A DNA stretch of 64,000 bases from contig NZ_JAQGJV010000082.1 of assembly GCF_028290435.1 (NCBI RefSeq), forward strand, positions 1 to 64,000, in the 5' to 3' direction. Below are positions 9,347-17,359 of this stretch, piece by piece. Source of the stretch: Devosia sp. Its GTDB lineage: Bacteria > Pseudomonadota > Alphaproteobacteria > Rhizobiales > Devosiaceae. Position numbers and translations under genes: made by a program. Under the pieces are notes generated by a model. The model was given only the letters and a program-made list of their open reading frames with translations, ran no database searches and was not told where the DNA came from. Positions within the stretch are counted from its first letter, which is position 1; each line of letters starts with the position of its first letter.

Positions 9347-9682
9347 TCAGATCGGCATCCGCATGATTTCTTCGTAGGCCGAGATCACGCGATCGCGCAC
9401 GGTGACCATGCTCTCGATGGCGATTTCGGTCTGCGACAGCGCGGTGACCATGTCGACCACGTCAGCCTTGCCGTTGACCATGTTCATGGCCATGGCATCG
9501 GAGGTCTTGCCGGTATCGACGACGCCCTGGACAGCTTGTGAGAGCATGTTGGCGAAGTCAGGCTGCAGCGCATGCTGCGCCAGCAGATCGCTGCCCGGTG
9601 TCGAAGGCTGGGACACCTGGGATATGAGTTGGGAGGCATTGTTATAGGCCGCAGTGGCCGCATTAAAAGGTACGGTCGTCAT
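9347..9682 (-). CDS. fliE: Flagellar MS-ring/rod junction protein FliE
   Basis: This 111-residue protein joins the MS ring to the proximal rod and is an early export substrate. The C-terminal half carries the family pattern: DFANMLSQAVQGVVDTGKTSDAMAM, then VDMVTALSQTEIAIESMVTVRDRVISAYEEIMRMPI. The gene lies between flgC (11-base gap) and fliQ, the usual alphaproteobacterial order. Length is normal and the start ATG at 9682 is unambiguous. Confidence 0.95.
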   Translation of the reverse strand: MTTVPFNAATAAYNNASQLISQVSQPSTPGSDLLAQHALQPDFANMLSQAVQGVVDTGKTSDAMAMNMVNGKADVVDMVTALSQTEIAIESMVTVRDRVISAYEEIMRMPI

Positions 9683-9693
9683 GATCTGGTCCC

Positions 9694-10107
9694 TTAACCA
9701 CGCAGGATGTCGAGTGTCCGGCCCAGCATCTGCCGGGTGACGGTCACTACATTGAGGTTGGCTTCATAGGTTCGCTGGGCCTCGCGCATATCCATGGCTT
9801 CGATCAGCGGATCGACGTTTGGATATTGTACATAGCCCTTGGCGTCGGCGGCCGGATGGCCCGGCTCATAGCGGCTCTGGAAGTCACTCATGTCATAGGC
9901 CAGCTTGCCGACCTCGACGACCTTGCCACCCACATCGGCGTCGAACTTGGTGTCGAATGTAGGCACCCGCCGGCGATAAGGGTCTTCCCCTGGCGTCTTG
10001 CCGGTCGAGTCGGCATTGGCCAGGTTTTCGGCGATCACCCGCATCCGCGCGGTCTGCGCGTGCAGGCCCGTGGCCGCAATTCGTAGCGAAGCATTGAAAT
10101 CTGCCAT
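9694..10107 (-). CDS. flgC: Flagellar proximal rod protein FlgC
   Basis: This 137-residue periplasmic rod subunit is exported through the flagellar type III system. The N-terminal rod signature ASLRIAATGLHAQTARMRVIAENLANADS and the C-terminal helix AQRTYEANLNVVTVTRQMLGRTLDILRG are typical of the rod/hook family. It is preceded by flgB (11-base gap) and followed by fliE in the same operon. No oddities are seen. Confidence 0.96.
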   Translation of the reverse strand: MADFNASLRIAATGLHAQTARMRVIAENLANADSTGKTPGEDPYRRRVPTFDTKFDADVGGKVVEVGKLAYDMSDFQSRYEPGHPAADAKGYVQYPNVDPLIEAMDMREAQRTYEANLNVVTVTRQMLGRTLDILRG

Positions 10108-10118
10108 GCTCTAAACTC

Positions 10119-10526
10119 CTAGGCCTGCCGGCCCATTGCGGTGCGCAGGATCTTGATCGACTTCTGGTACAGCGAGGTTGCCGCCTGGTAGTCCATCGAG
10201 TTGGTGGAAACCTTCATCATCTCGTCTTCCAGCGACACGCCGTTGCCTTCTGGCGTAATCTCGAAATTGGCCATCGGCTGGCCGCTCAAGGCGCCCTGCC
10301 CATCATTGCCCACGGAAAAGTGTTTGGGCTGCGTGGCAGTGGTCGTCACGGTCGCCGAGGAGAATGGCCCCACCTGATCGGCGAAATTGAACTCTTTCAG
10401 GTCCCGCCCGCGAAACCCGGGCGTTTCCGCATTGGCCACATTTTCGGCCAGCAGCCCTTGACGCGCCTGATGCCAGTGCATTTTGTCGGTCAGTGCAGTA
10501 AAGACTGGCATGTCCAGCAGGCCCAT
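10119..10526 (-). CDS. flgB: Flagellar proximal rod protein FlgB
   Basis: This 135-residue rod subunit is the first gene of the flgB-flgC-fliE-fliQ-fliR-flhB operon. Family features are the segment WHQARQGLLAENVANAETPGFRGRDLKEF and the C-terminal DYQAATSLYQKSIKILRTAMGRQ. Upstream lies a divergent control region shared with fliO. A CtrA-like box sits about 54 bp from its start, and a copy of the CGGCA-N5-TGCCG palindrome lies between the two. This suggests class II (CtrA-controlled) expression. Confidence 0.96.
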   Translation of the reverse strand: MGLLDMPVFTALTDKMHWHQARQGLLAENVANAETPGFRGRDLKEFNFADQVGPFSSATVTTTATQPKHFSVGNDGQGALSGQPMANFEITPEGNGVSLEDEMMKVSTNSMDYQAATSLYQKSIKILRTAMGRQA

Positions 10527-10556
10527 AGATCAAACTCCCCACGACTCTGGCGTGAT

Positions 10557-10571
10557 GGGCAATTCTTGCCG
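10557..10571. promoter_or_regulatory. CGGCA-N5-TGCCG palindrome (copy a), flgB side
   Basis: GGGCA-ATTCT-TGCCG lies 8 bp from the CtrA-like box on the flgB side, about 31 bp before the flgB start. The position near the expected transcription start would suit repression of flgB. FlbD-type (ftr) sites of Caulobacter are the likeliest equivalent. Confidence 0.55.
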
Positions 10572-10579
10572 CCTGATGG

Positions 10580-10595
10580 TTAACCAAGTGTTAAC
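10580..10595 (-). promoter_or_regulatory. CtrA-like box of flgB (and possibly fliO)
   Basis: TTAACCAAGTGTTAAC matches the CtrA full site TTAA-N7-TTAAC exactly. It lies 54 bp from the flgB start. The fliX box at 30852 has the same 7-8 bp spacing to a neighbouring palindrome, so the two promoters share an architecture. Confidence 0.7.
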
Positions 10596-10650
10596 GCAGG
10601 GCGGCTACACCCCCTAGCAGCCTCGCAATTTGCGAATTTGCGGGTTAAAT

Positions 10651-10665
10651 CGGCAAAATATGCCG
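10651..10665. promoter_or_regulatory. CGGCA-N5-TGCCG palindrome (copy b), fliO side
   Basis: CGGCA-AAATA-TGCCG is a perfect 5+5 inverted repeat, 32 bp before the fliO GTG. With copy a it brackets the flgB/fliO intergenic region. Confidence 0.6.
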
Positions 10666-10696
10666 CCTCAGGGTCGGCGCGTCTCGGAGATACACA

Positions 10697-11359
10697 GTGA
10701 ATTTCATCACTAGCCTTTTTGGTGGCGAGGGCAGCTCCCTCTTCACCGCCCTGTTCGCGCTCGGCGTTGTCATCGTCTTGATCGTGCTGGCCGTTTGGCT
10801 ACTCAAGGTAGTGTTCAACGCCTCGGGCAATATCGCGCGCGGCCGCAATCGGCGCCTGTCGGTGGTCGATAGCCTGGCGCTCGATCCCAAGCGGCAATTG
10901 CTGATTATCCGCCGCGACAATGTGGAGCACCTGATTTTGACCGGTGGCCCGGCGGATGTCGTGATCGAGGCGGGAATTGCCATCGAGGAAGCAGCAGTCC
11001 AGCCTAGCCGGCGCCCGCTGCCAGTCGCGCCGCGCCGCCCGGTGCCGATTCGTCCCGCTGCGCCTGCCGTTGTCGGCACTGTCCCCGTCACCGCGCCGAC
11101 TGTCGATTCCGAGCCTTCGGCCGCTCCTGCCCGCGCCATCGAAAAGCTGCGCAATCCCAAGCTTCGCTCGCTGCGTCATACCGGGCTGATGCGCCCCGTC
11201 CCGCCGGTTGAACCGGCTGTTAACCTCTCCGAGAATTCAGATCAGCTCGATCACGACTCAGCTAAAGAGGTTGAGGGCTACTCCAGCACTGGAATCACAG
11301 AGTTTGACGAACAGGACGGCGATATCCGGCGAGATGAACGAAAAGCCGACGGCGTCTAG
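10697..11359 (+). CDS. fliO: Flagellar export accessory protein FliO
   Basis: This 220-residue protein has one membrane helix near residues 17-38 (ALFALGVVIVLIVLAVWLL). A short cytoplasmic domain follows with the FliO pattern RRLSVVDSLALDPKRQLLIIRRDNVEHLILTGG, then a long proline/alanine-rich, probably disordered tail. FliO assists assembly of the FliP ring. It starts at GTG 10697 after CGGAGA, and its end overlaps fliP by 26 bp. Divergent from flgB. Confidence 0.85.
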   Translation: MNFITSLFGGEGSSLFTALFALGVVIVLIVLAVWLLKVVFNASGNIARGRNRRLSVVDSLALDPKRQLLIIRRDNVEHLILTGGPADVVIEAGIAIEEAAVQPSRRPLPVAPRRPVPIRPAAPAVVGTVPVTAPTVDSEPSAAPARAIEKLRNPKLRSLRHTGLMRPVPPVEPAVNLSENSDQLDHDSAKEVEGYSSTGITEFDEQDGDIRRDERKADGV

Positions 11360-12119
11360 GCGCCGCCGCTACCTGCCATGGTTGGGGCTGGCCGCCGCAT
11401 TGGCGCTGACCTTCGCCCCCAGCCTGGCCTTTGGCCAGGAACTGTCCATCGATTTCGGCAACGAGACGACGCTGACGCAGCGGGCCATCCAGCTTATCGG
11501 GCTGATCACCCTGCTGTCGCTGGCGCCGTCGATCCTGATCATGGTCACCAGCTTCACTCGCATCGTGGTGGTGCTGTCGCTGCTGCGCACCGCCATCGGC
11601 CTGCAGACCGCGCCGCCTAACTCGGTGATGGTGTCGCTGGCCATGTTCCTGACGCTGTTCGTCATGGCGCCCACCCTGCAGCAGACCTATGACCAGGCCA
11701 TCGCGCCCCTCATGGCCGGCCAGATCGAGGCCACCGAGGCGTTTGAGTTGGGCAGCAAGCCGATCCACGAATTCATGCGCGCCAATGTGCGTGAGAAGGA
11801 CCTGCAGCTCTTCTACGAGCTCACCGATGCGCAGCCCCCGACCGATCCCGCAGCCATTCCGCTGCAACTGCTGATCCCGGCCTTCATGATCTCGGAACTG
11901 CGCCGCGCCTTCGAAATCGGCTTCCTGCTGTTCCTGCCCTTTGTGGTCATCGACATGGTGGTGGCATCGGTGCTGATGTCGATGGGCATGATGATGCTGC
12001 CGCCCATCGTGATCTCGCTACCGTTCAAGCTGATTTTCTTCGTGCTCGTCGACGGCTGGTATCTGGTGGCCGGCTCGCTCGTCCGCAGCTTCGTCACCGG
12101 CACTACCGGGGCCGGTTAA
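11334..12119 (+). CDS. fliP: Flagellar export gate protein FliP
   Basis: This 261-residue export-gate subunit is made with a cleavable signal peptide (LGLAAALALTFAPSLAFG). The conserved core is obvious: TQRAIQLIGLITLLSLAPSILIMVTSFTRI, LQTAPPNSVMVSLAMFLTLFVM and the C-terminal FEIGFLLFLPFVVIDMVVASVLMSMGMMMLPP. The track starts at 11208, but ATG 11334 gives the proper signal peptide, so the fliO overlap is only 26 bp. A stem-loop follows the stop codon. Confidence 0.95.
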   Translation: MNEKPTASRRRRYLPWLGLAAALALTFAPSLAFGQELSIDFGNETTLTQRAIQLIGLITLLSLAPSILIMVTSFTRIVVVLSLLRTAIGLQTAPPNSVMVSLAMFLTLFVMAPTLQQTYDQAIAPLMAGQIEATEAFELGSKPIHEFMRANVREKDLQLFYELTDAQPPTDPAAIPLQLLIPAFMISELRRAFEIGFLLFLPFVVIDMVVASVLMSMGMMMLPPIVISLPFKLIFFVLVDGWYLVAGSLVRSFVTGTTGAG

Positions 12120-12127
12120 GAGCCTCG

Positions 12128-12150
12128 GGAGACCCGCTAGACGGGTTTCC
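12128..12150 (+). terminator. Stem-loop after fliP
   Basis: GGAGACCCG pairs with CGGGTTTCC (one G-T wobble) around a five-base loop, directly behind the fliP stop. There is no clear T-run, so it may be a weak terminator or a stability element. Confidence 0.4.
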
Positions 12151-12225
12151 TCGAAACGCTCTACGCGGGCACGCGGCCTCCCCACCACCGCATCACCGGG
12201 CTCTTGGTGCCTCCAAGAGAGCTGG

Positions 12226-12248
12226 ATTGCCGGGACAAGCCCGGCAAT
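12226..12248. repeat. Palindromic intergenic repeat unit
   Basis: ATTGCCGGG and CCCGGCAAT are perfectly complementary around ACAAG in the fliP end/convergent gene end interval. It is of the type found dispersed between genes in many alphaproteobacteria. Confidence 0.45.
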
Positions 12249-12299
12249 GACAGTCCAAGTGAGCCCTGTTGGCGCCCACCGCCCCGTTCACCCAGCGCG

Positions 12300-15200
12300 C
12301 TATTGCGCGCTAGCCAGCGCCGGCTGGCCATTGGTGGCGAATGGCGGCGCCAGAGCCCCGGTGCTGCCATAGGTCTGGCGATAGGAGTCAAGGAAGGCGT
12401 TGAGCCCGTCGAGCCCCGACACGTCGCGGGCGACCTTCTTGAACTCCAGGCTGTTCGTGGTGATCTGGCCGGTGACATAGTCGAACATCGGCCATTCCGG
12501 CGTCGTCACCATGCGATCGGAGAATTTGGAGCGCAGCCGCGCCGAGCCGAAATCGTCGCCGCTCAGCACATAGCCGACCGCCGCCTTGATCACGTTCATG
12601 CGCGTCGATGGCCCCAGCGGTTGCGCCGGATCTTGCCCCAGCACCATAGCCTCGATCATCTCGCTGGCCTGCGAATACCGCCCCGCCTTCCAGTGCGCAT
12701 CGATGCGCAGCAGGTCGGCGTCCTGCCCATCCATGTCTTTCAGGACATCCAGCGCCAGTTGATCGCGCCCGCCATCGATCAGCGCCCGCGCCTCCAGCAC
12801 GCGCCGCTGCCGTGCCAATGATGGCGGAATGCTGGGCAGCCGGCTGCCGTTGAGCACGCGCAAGGCGTCCTGAGGTTTGCGGTCGGCCAGATAGATTACC
12901 GCGAGGTCCGCTGCGATCTGCGTGCGCGCCACGCCGTGCAGACGGTTCTCCAACTGATAGTTCAGCAACTGCGCCGCCTGTGCCAGCAAGTCCACCTTCA
13001 CGAGCCGCCGCGCCAGGTTGCGGATCATCTCGTCGCCCCTGGCGCCAGCCGGCGTCAATTGGCGGAAATCGTAATACAGCCCCAGCGCATCGACCGGCCC
13101 CAGCGAGTCCGCCAGGCCATCGAGATAGAGGTCGCTGAAAATCTTCTGCGCATCGTCGCGCAGTTCGTTGACCGGCGTGCTTTCCGGATAATTGGCCACT
13201 GCCTGCTTGACGGTCTCGAAACCTTCCCGGTAGTCCCCCTCGCGGAAATAGAACCCGGCCAGCATGCGCTGCATGTCCGACTCCAGAGGATTGCCCCGCC
13301 AGAGCAGCGCCTCGGCCGCCAGGGTGTCGGTGGCCTTCTTCAGGTCGAGATTGCCCTGCTTGTCGAGCAGGCCAAGCGTGCGATAGATCGCCTCCGCCCG
13401 TGTGGGCCGGAAGTCGGCAGTGATGACCTGGCCATAGGTGTCGATGGCCTCCGCCGCCCGCCCCGCAGCCTCGTCGATACGACCGGACAGCAGGTGATAG
13501 AGGCTGACTTCCTCAAGGTCGAGGCTACCGAAATCAATCTCGTTCAGCATCCGCTCGGCCATGGGTGTGTCGTCGCTCTCGACGGCGGAACGCACGGCGG
13601 CGAAGTAGAACCGCTTGCGCGCCCACAACGGATAGCTGCCCACAATCCCCTGGGCCTCCAGCGCATCGCTGCGCGCGCCCTTGAATTCGTAATTGTCAGT
13701 CCGGGCGATCGTACGCCAGAGCAGGGCGTCGACTTCCTCGGCCAGCGAGTCCGAATTGAGAATTGCCAGCGCATCCTTGGGCCGCACGGCCATGGTATCG
13801 GCAATCGCCAGCGACATGCGGACCTTGCGCGTCAGGTTCTTGTCCTTGAGCTCGTTCTCAAGCACATGCAGCACCCCGATCGCCTCATGGGCGAACTGGT
13901 TGGCCAGGTAATAATCGGCCAGGTTCAGGCGGGCGATATCGCGCTCGCGGCCATCGGTCTGCGAAGCGGTCGCCGTCAGGTCTTCGCGCGTCTTCACAAA
14001 CGCCGCTGGATCACGCTCTTCCAGGCGCGTCAGGTCGATGAAGCTCGACCGCGTCGATTCCGCCGCGCCATTGCCCAGCTCGCGCGGATGATCGAGCGCC
14101 GAAACGGTCAGTCCGTCCTGGGTCGAGATCACCGCTATGTCGTTCTCGACGGCCACTTTGACATCGAGATTGGCCGGCTTCACCACTAGGCCATGCACAC
14201 TGCGCAGGGCGGAAAAATCGACATAATCCAGCGTCCGCGTCAGCCCGCGCGCCGGTGGATAGGCAGTCACCACCTCCAGCACGTCACCCACCGATGGGTC
14301 GCGGAATTCGTGCACCCGCGCTGGCCGCGCCAGGTCGGCCGTCATTTCGAACAGCCCCTCCAGATCGCGGCGACGCGTCAGCGTCACCGGCTCAGTCGGG
14401 GTCAGCATAATATCGCCCAGCGACAACACCCACGCCATGCCTTCCGAACCCAGCGTCGCCAGGCGGTCCTGCGACAGGTCGATCCGCACCACCTGGGTGT
14501 CGCCCGATGAGATCACCGAGAAGTTGCTGGCCAGCGCGTTGAGCGCCTCGTTATCGGCCGGGGGCGTGATGCCGGCGACGGTGTCGAACAGCATCCACAC
14601 CGTATCGCCGCGCCGGAACACCGCAGCGGGGGTATCCTGCTCGAACGGAAACACCACCCGGACGGTCGAACCCAGCACGCTGACAAACGGCGTTACCGTA
14701 TGGGCCGCCTGCGGATAGAGCGCATTGATTGGATTGGGGGCGTCGGGATGCGCACTGGCCCCCTGTGCTGCCGCATCGGCGGCTGCAGCGTCCTTGGCGA
14801 GGTCCGGCGCCGTCAGCTCCGGCAGCTTGGCGCCCGCCAGATCGACGTCGATCACATATTGACGCGGCGAGGTCTCATAGAAGCGCGGCGTCACGCCCTT
14901 GGCGAACGCCATGGTCACGGTTGCGCCGTCGGGAGTATTGGCGCTGTTGACCGACAGGATTTCGGCCGGCAGGTCGGTTGCCAGCGCCAGCATGTTCACA
15001 TCCACCGGCCATTCGAAGGTCACTTCGCCGGTCTGATCGTTCTGCTCGAATTTTGCCGTGGTATCGACGCTCCAGTCGAACTGCACGCGCATGAATGTCG
15101 GATTGCGGCCGATCCGCACCGTCGCTGCCGGCTTCAGCTCAAGGGCGCCGGCCGCCTTGCGCTCCTGCTCCGCCTTGATGGCGGCAAGGCGCGCGCGCTC

Positions 15201-15659
15201 CGCCAGCTCGTCGATGACATCCTGCGGCAATGCTGGCGGCATGCCCTGCCAGCTCAGCGGCAGCAGATCGACGAACAGCTTCTCGCCGGCATCGATCTTA
15301 TTGAAATTGAAACCCGACTTCAGCGCCAGCCGCAGGCCCTTGCCATCGGGATCGACCCGGGCAATCGATACATAATTCGGCAGGATCGTGCCAACGTCGG
15401 GAAGCTGGATATTGACCGGCTGCTCAAACTGGATGGACAGTACCCCATTGTCCGCCTTGATCGTATAGGCGGGCAGACTGTCGCGGTCGGGAAAGCTGAG
15501 AATGAGCCGCGCATAGCCGCCGGCTTCCTCGGTAACGAAAAGCTGGCCCTGGTCGAGCGCATAGGCCGGCGCCATCGCCCCCCCAAGCACCGCCAGCACG
15601 ATGGATAGCAGCAGGCCGCGCACGGCCTTCTGCCAGTTTAGTTTGAACGCAGTCTCCAC
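12300..15659 (-). CDS. Large exported helical-repeat (TPR-like) protein of the flagellar locus
   Basis: I do not recognise a named gene. The protein has about 1119 residues, with a signal peptide (AVRGLLLSIVLAVLGGAMAPAYA). An N-terminal half of beta-rich segments follows (LILSFPDRDSLPAYTIKADN, QYVIDVDLAGAKLPE). The C-terminal half is an alpha-helical solenoid resembling tetratricopeptide repeats (LAGFYFREGDYREGFETVKQAVANYPEST). The track start at 15719 is TTG without a ribosome site. GTG 15659 gives a normal signal peptide, so I prefer it. It is downstream of motE after 153 bp and probably in the same transcript. A periplasmic scaffold for the motor or export apparatus is a guess from context only. 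Confidence 0.6.
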   Translation of the reverse strand: METAFKLNWQKAVRGLLLSIVLAVLGGAMAPAYALDQGQLFVTEEAGGYARLILSFPDRDSLPAYTIKADNGVLSIQFEQPVNIQLPDVGTILPNYVSIARVDPDGKGLRLALKSGFNFNKIDAGEKLFVDLLPLSWQGMPPALPQDVIDELAERARLAAIKAEQERKAAGALELKPAATVRIGRNPTFMRVQFDWSVDTTAKFEQNDQTGEVTFEWPVDVNMLALATDLPAEILSVNSANTPDGATVTMAFAKGVTPRFYETSPRQYVIDVDLAGAKLPELTAPDLAKDAAAADAAAQGASAHPDAPNPINALYPQAAHTVTPFVSVLGSTVRVVFPFEQDTPAAVFRRGDTVWMLFDTVAGITPPADNEALNALASNFSVISSGDTQVVRIDLSQDRLATLGSEGMAWVLSLGDIMLTPTEPVTLTRRRDLEGLFEMTADLARPARVHEFRDPSVGDVLEVVTAYPPARGLTRTLDYVDFSALRSVHGLVVKPANLDVKVAVENDIAVISTQDGLTVSALDHPRELGNGAAESTRSSFIDLTRLEERDPAAFVKTREDLTATASQTDGRERDIARLNLADYYLANQFAHEAIGVLHVLENELKDKNLTRKVRMSLAIADTMAVRPKDALAILNSDSLAEEVDALLWRTIARTDNYEFKGARSDALEAQGIVGSYPLWARKRFYFAAVRSAVESDDTPMAERMLNEIDFGSLDLEEVSLYHLLSGRIDEAAGRAAEAIDTYGQVITADFRPTRAEAIYRTLGLLDKQGNLDLKKATDTLAAEALLWRGNPLESDMQRMLAGFYFREGDYREGFETVKQAVANYPESTPVNELRDDAQKIFSDLYLDGLADSLGPVDALGLYYDFRQLTPAGARGDEMIRNLARRLVKVDLLAQAAQLLNYQLENRLHGVARTQIAADLAVIYLADRKPQDALRVLNGSRLPSIPPSLARQRRVLEARALIDGGRDQLALDVLKDMDGQDADLLRIDAHWKAGRYSQASEMIEAMVLGQDPAQPLGPSTRMNVIKAAVGYVLSGDDFGSARLRSKFSDRMVTTPEWPMFDYVTGQITTNSLEFKKVARDVSGLDGLNAFLDSYRQTYGSTGALAPPFATNGQPALASAQ

Positions 15660-15812
15660 CGGCTGCCCTGCCCGACGCAATTTGCGTTTCGGGCGAAGTC
15701 CAAGACTTCGGATTCCCAAAAACGCGGGTTACAACTCTACTGGAGCTGACCATAGCGCGCCGGACTTAACGTCGCCTTACGCAGACCGAGAAGGCATTGC
15801 TACTCTTCGATA

Positions 15813-16925
15813 TTATTGGCCGACGATTTGCGGCAGGGCGGCCAGCGCGTCGGGCGTCATCTGCTCGGGTGGCTGGTCGGACAGAGCCGCCATCCGCACC
15901 GTCAATTCCTGCGCTCGCGCAGGGTCCATCGCTGCCATGATCGGCGACATCTTGCGGGGATTCATCAGCTTGGCGACCTTTAGCAGCACTTCGATGTCGA
16001 GCGTGTTGAAGATCGTCGCCGCGTCCTTGGGCTTCATGTTCTGATACAGCGTCACGATGCCCGCGAACTGTCCGGCTTCCATCTGCGTGCGCTGGTCCAC
16101 GAGTGCTGAAATCTGGTCTTCAAGCGCCTGCAAGGTTGCCTGGCGTTCCGCGACCTTCTTTTCGGCCGCATCGACCAGCGACGAGCGCAGCACCAGTTCC
16201 TGCTCGTAATTCTGCAGTTCGGCACGACGCTTGCCCAGGCTTTCCAGCACAGCGGCTTCGCTCAGGGTCTGGCCATCCTCGCCAACCAGCGGGATCGGCT
16301 GTCCATCGGCGCCCAGCCGCGTCGGCAAGGCATCGGTCAGCGGCACGCAACCGGCACTAACCGTCGGCGCGGCAGGAGCTCCATGATCGCCAGCCGCAGG
16401 CGCAGCCGCCGTAGGGTCCAGTGCCGCCGGACTGGTCGCCCCTTCGCCCAGGACAGGGGTGGCGGCACCGCTTGGCGGGCAAACCACGTCGAGGCCGGCG
16501 GGAAGACCACCCTCCGCGCCGTGTTCGCTCGGTGCGCCATGCTCGCCTTCACCCGCGGGCGCGGCGTCGTGTCCCGTCTCGGCTTGCGCAACCTCGGTGG
16601 GCGCTGGCGCACCGTGATCGCCCGTCGCTGCGGCTGGCGCAGCGCCGTGTTCGCCTGCCGCCACCGCAGGCTGCCCCAGCGTCGGGGCGCCATCGGACAG
16701 CGTCGGGCTGCTATCGGCCATGGTGGGCTCGACCGGCAGCGTCATCGTGCCATCCGCGCCAACTTGGGCAGCCGCAGGGGCACCGTGGCCCCCACCCTCT
16801 TCCGCCTGCACCGTCGTTACGCCGCCGAGCACGTAGCTGCCGGTAATCACAAGGCCCATGGTCTTGAGAACCAGCAGCGCGCTGACGGCCAGAATAACGA
16901 CAGGCAGCAGACGGATCGATTTCAC
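15813..16925 (-). CDS. motE: MotE-like periplasmic motility protein with His-rich linker
   Basis: A 370-residue protein with an N-terminal membrane anchor or signal (LLPVVILAVSALLVLKTMGLVITGS). A long Ala/Pro/Gly linker follows (about 45-195), with repeated HGAP-type motifs (GHGAP, GEHGAAP, GDHGAP, GEHGAP). A coiled coil (about 225-275) and the MgtE_N/MotE-like domain end the protein (VTLYQNMKPKDAATIFNTLDIEVLLKVAKLMNPRKMSPIMAAMDPARAQEL). In Sinorhizobium, MotE is a periplasmic chaperone for MotC. It overlaps the DUF6468 gene by four bases. Assignment to MotE is by the C-terminal domain and context. Confidence 0.75.
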   Translation of the reverse strand: MKSIRLLPVVILAVSALLVLKTMGLVITGSYVLGGVTTVQAEEGGGHGAPAAAQVGADGTMTLPVEPTMADSSPTLSDGAPTLGQPAVAAGEHGAAPAAATGDHGAPAPTEVAQAETGHDAAPAGEGEHGAPSEHGAEGGLPAGLDVVCPPSGAATPVLGEGATSPAALDPTAAAPAAGDHGAPAAPTVSAGCVPLTDALPTRLGADGQPIPLVGEDGQTLSEAAVLESLGKRRAELQNYEQELVLRSSLVDAAEKKVAERQATLQALEDQISALVDQRTQMEAGQFAGIVTLYQNMKPKDAATIFNTLDIEVLLKVAKLMNPRKMSPIMAAMDPARAQELTVRMAALSDQPPEQMTPDALAALPQIVGQ

Positions 16926-17359
16926 GCCGCGTTCTCCCGGGCCCGAGCGCGCGCATTCAACTGCTGCAGCGCCGATTGCACCTTGTTGGTCTCTTCGAGC
17001 GCCGGCTCGACGGCAACCGGATGGCTGCGCGCGATGCTGGTGATCTTGGCGATGCGTTCCATCAGCATCGAGCCGGCGCTGACGTGGTTGGCCAGTTCGA
17101 TCCCGAAGCGCTCGGCCTCTTCCAGCCGCGCCGTCAGCGCCAGGTCGGCGTCCATGGCGGTGGTCTTGAGTTCCTTGATCGCCTGGTTGGCGAGATTAGT
17201 GGCGCCCACCAGGTCCGCCACCATCTGCTGCAACACCGAGCGGTCGGCATGCAGCCGCTTGAGGCGGCTGTTGAGCACGACGCAATATCCAATCGTCAGC
17301 GCCATCAGCACGGCGACTGCCGATTCCACGAAAAACCCCAAAGGCAAACCGAACATCAT
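16922..17359 (-). CDS. DUF6468-like membrane-anchored coiled-coil protein
   Basis: This 145-residue protein has one N-terminal membrane helix (GFFVESAVAVLMALTIGYCVVL). A helical region follows (RLKRLHADRSVLQQMVADLVGATNLANQAIKELK), probably a coiled coil. Genes like it lie between fliM and motE in many Hyphomicrobiales, so a motor-associated role is likely, but none is established that I know of. The track ORF is longer. The start at 17359 overlaps the fliM stop in an ATGA arrangement, which argues for translational coupling. Confidence 0.7.
   Translation of the reverse strand: MMFGLPLGFFVESAVAVLMALTIGYCVVLNSRLKRLHADRSVLQQMVADLVGATNLANQAIKELKTTAMDADLALTARLEEAERFGIELANHVSAGSMLMERIAKITSIARSHPVAVEPALEETNKVQSALQQLNARARARENAA

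Noticed and set aside
10548-10571. Sigma-54 promoter read into the TGGGCA...TTGC sequence near flgB
   Set aside because: The GG-GC spacing is nine bases, not ten, and the sequence is better explained as one copy of the palindrome.
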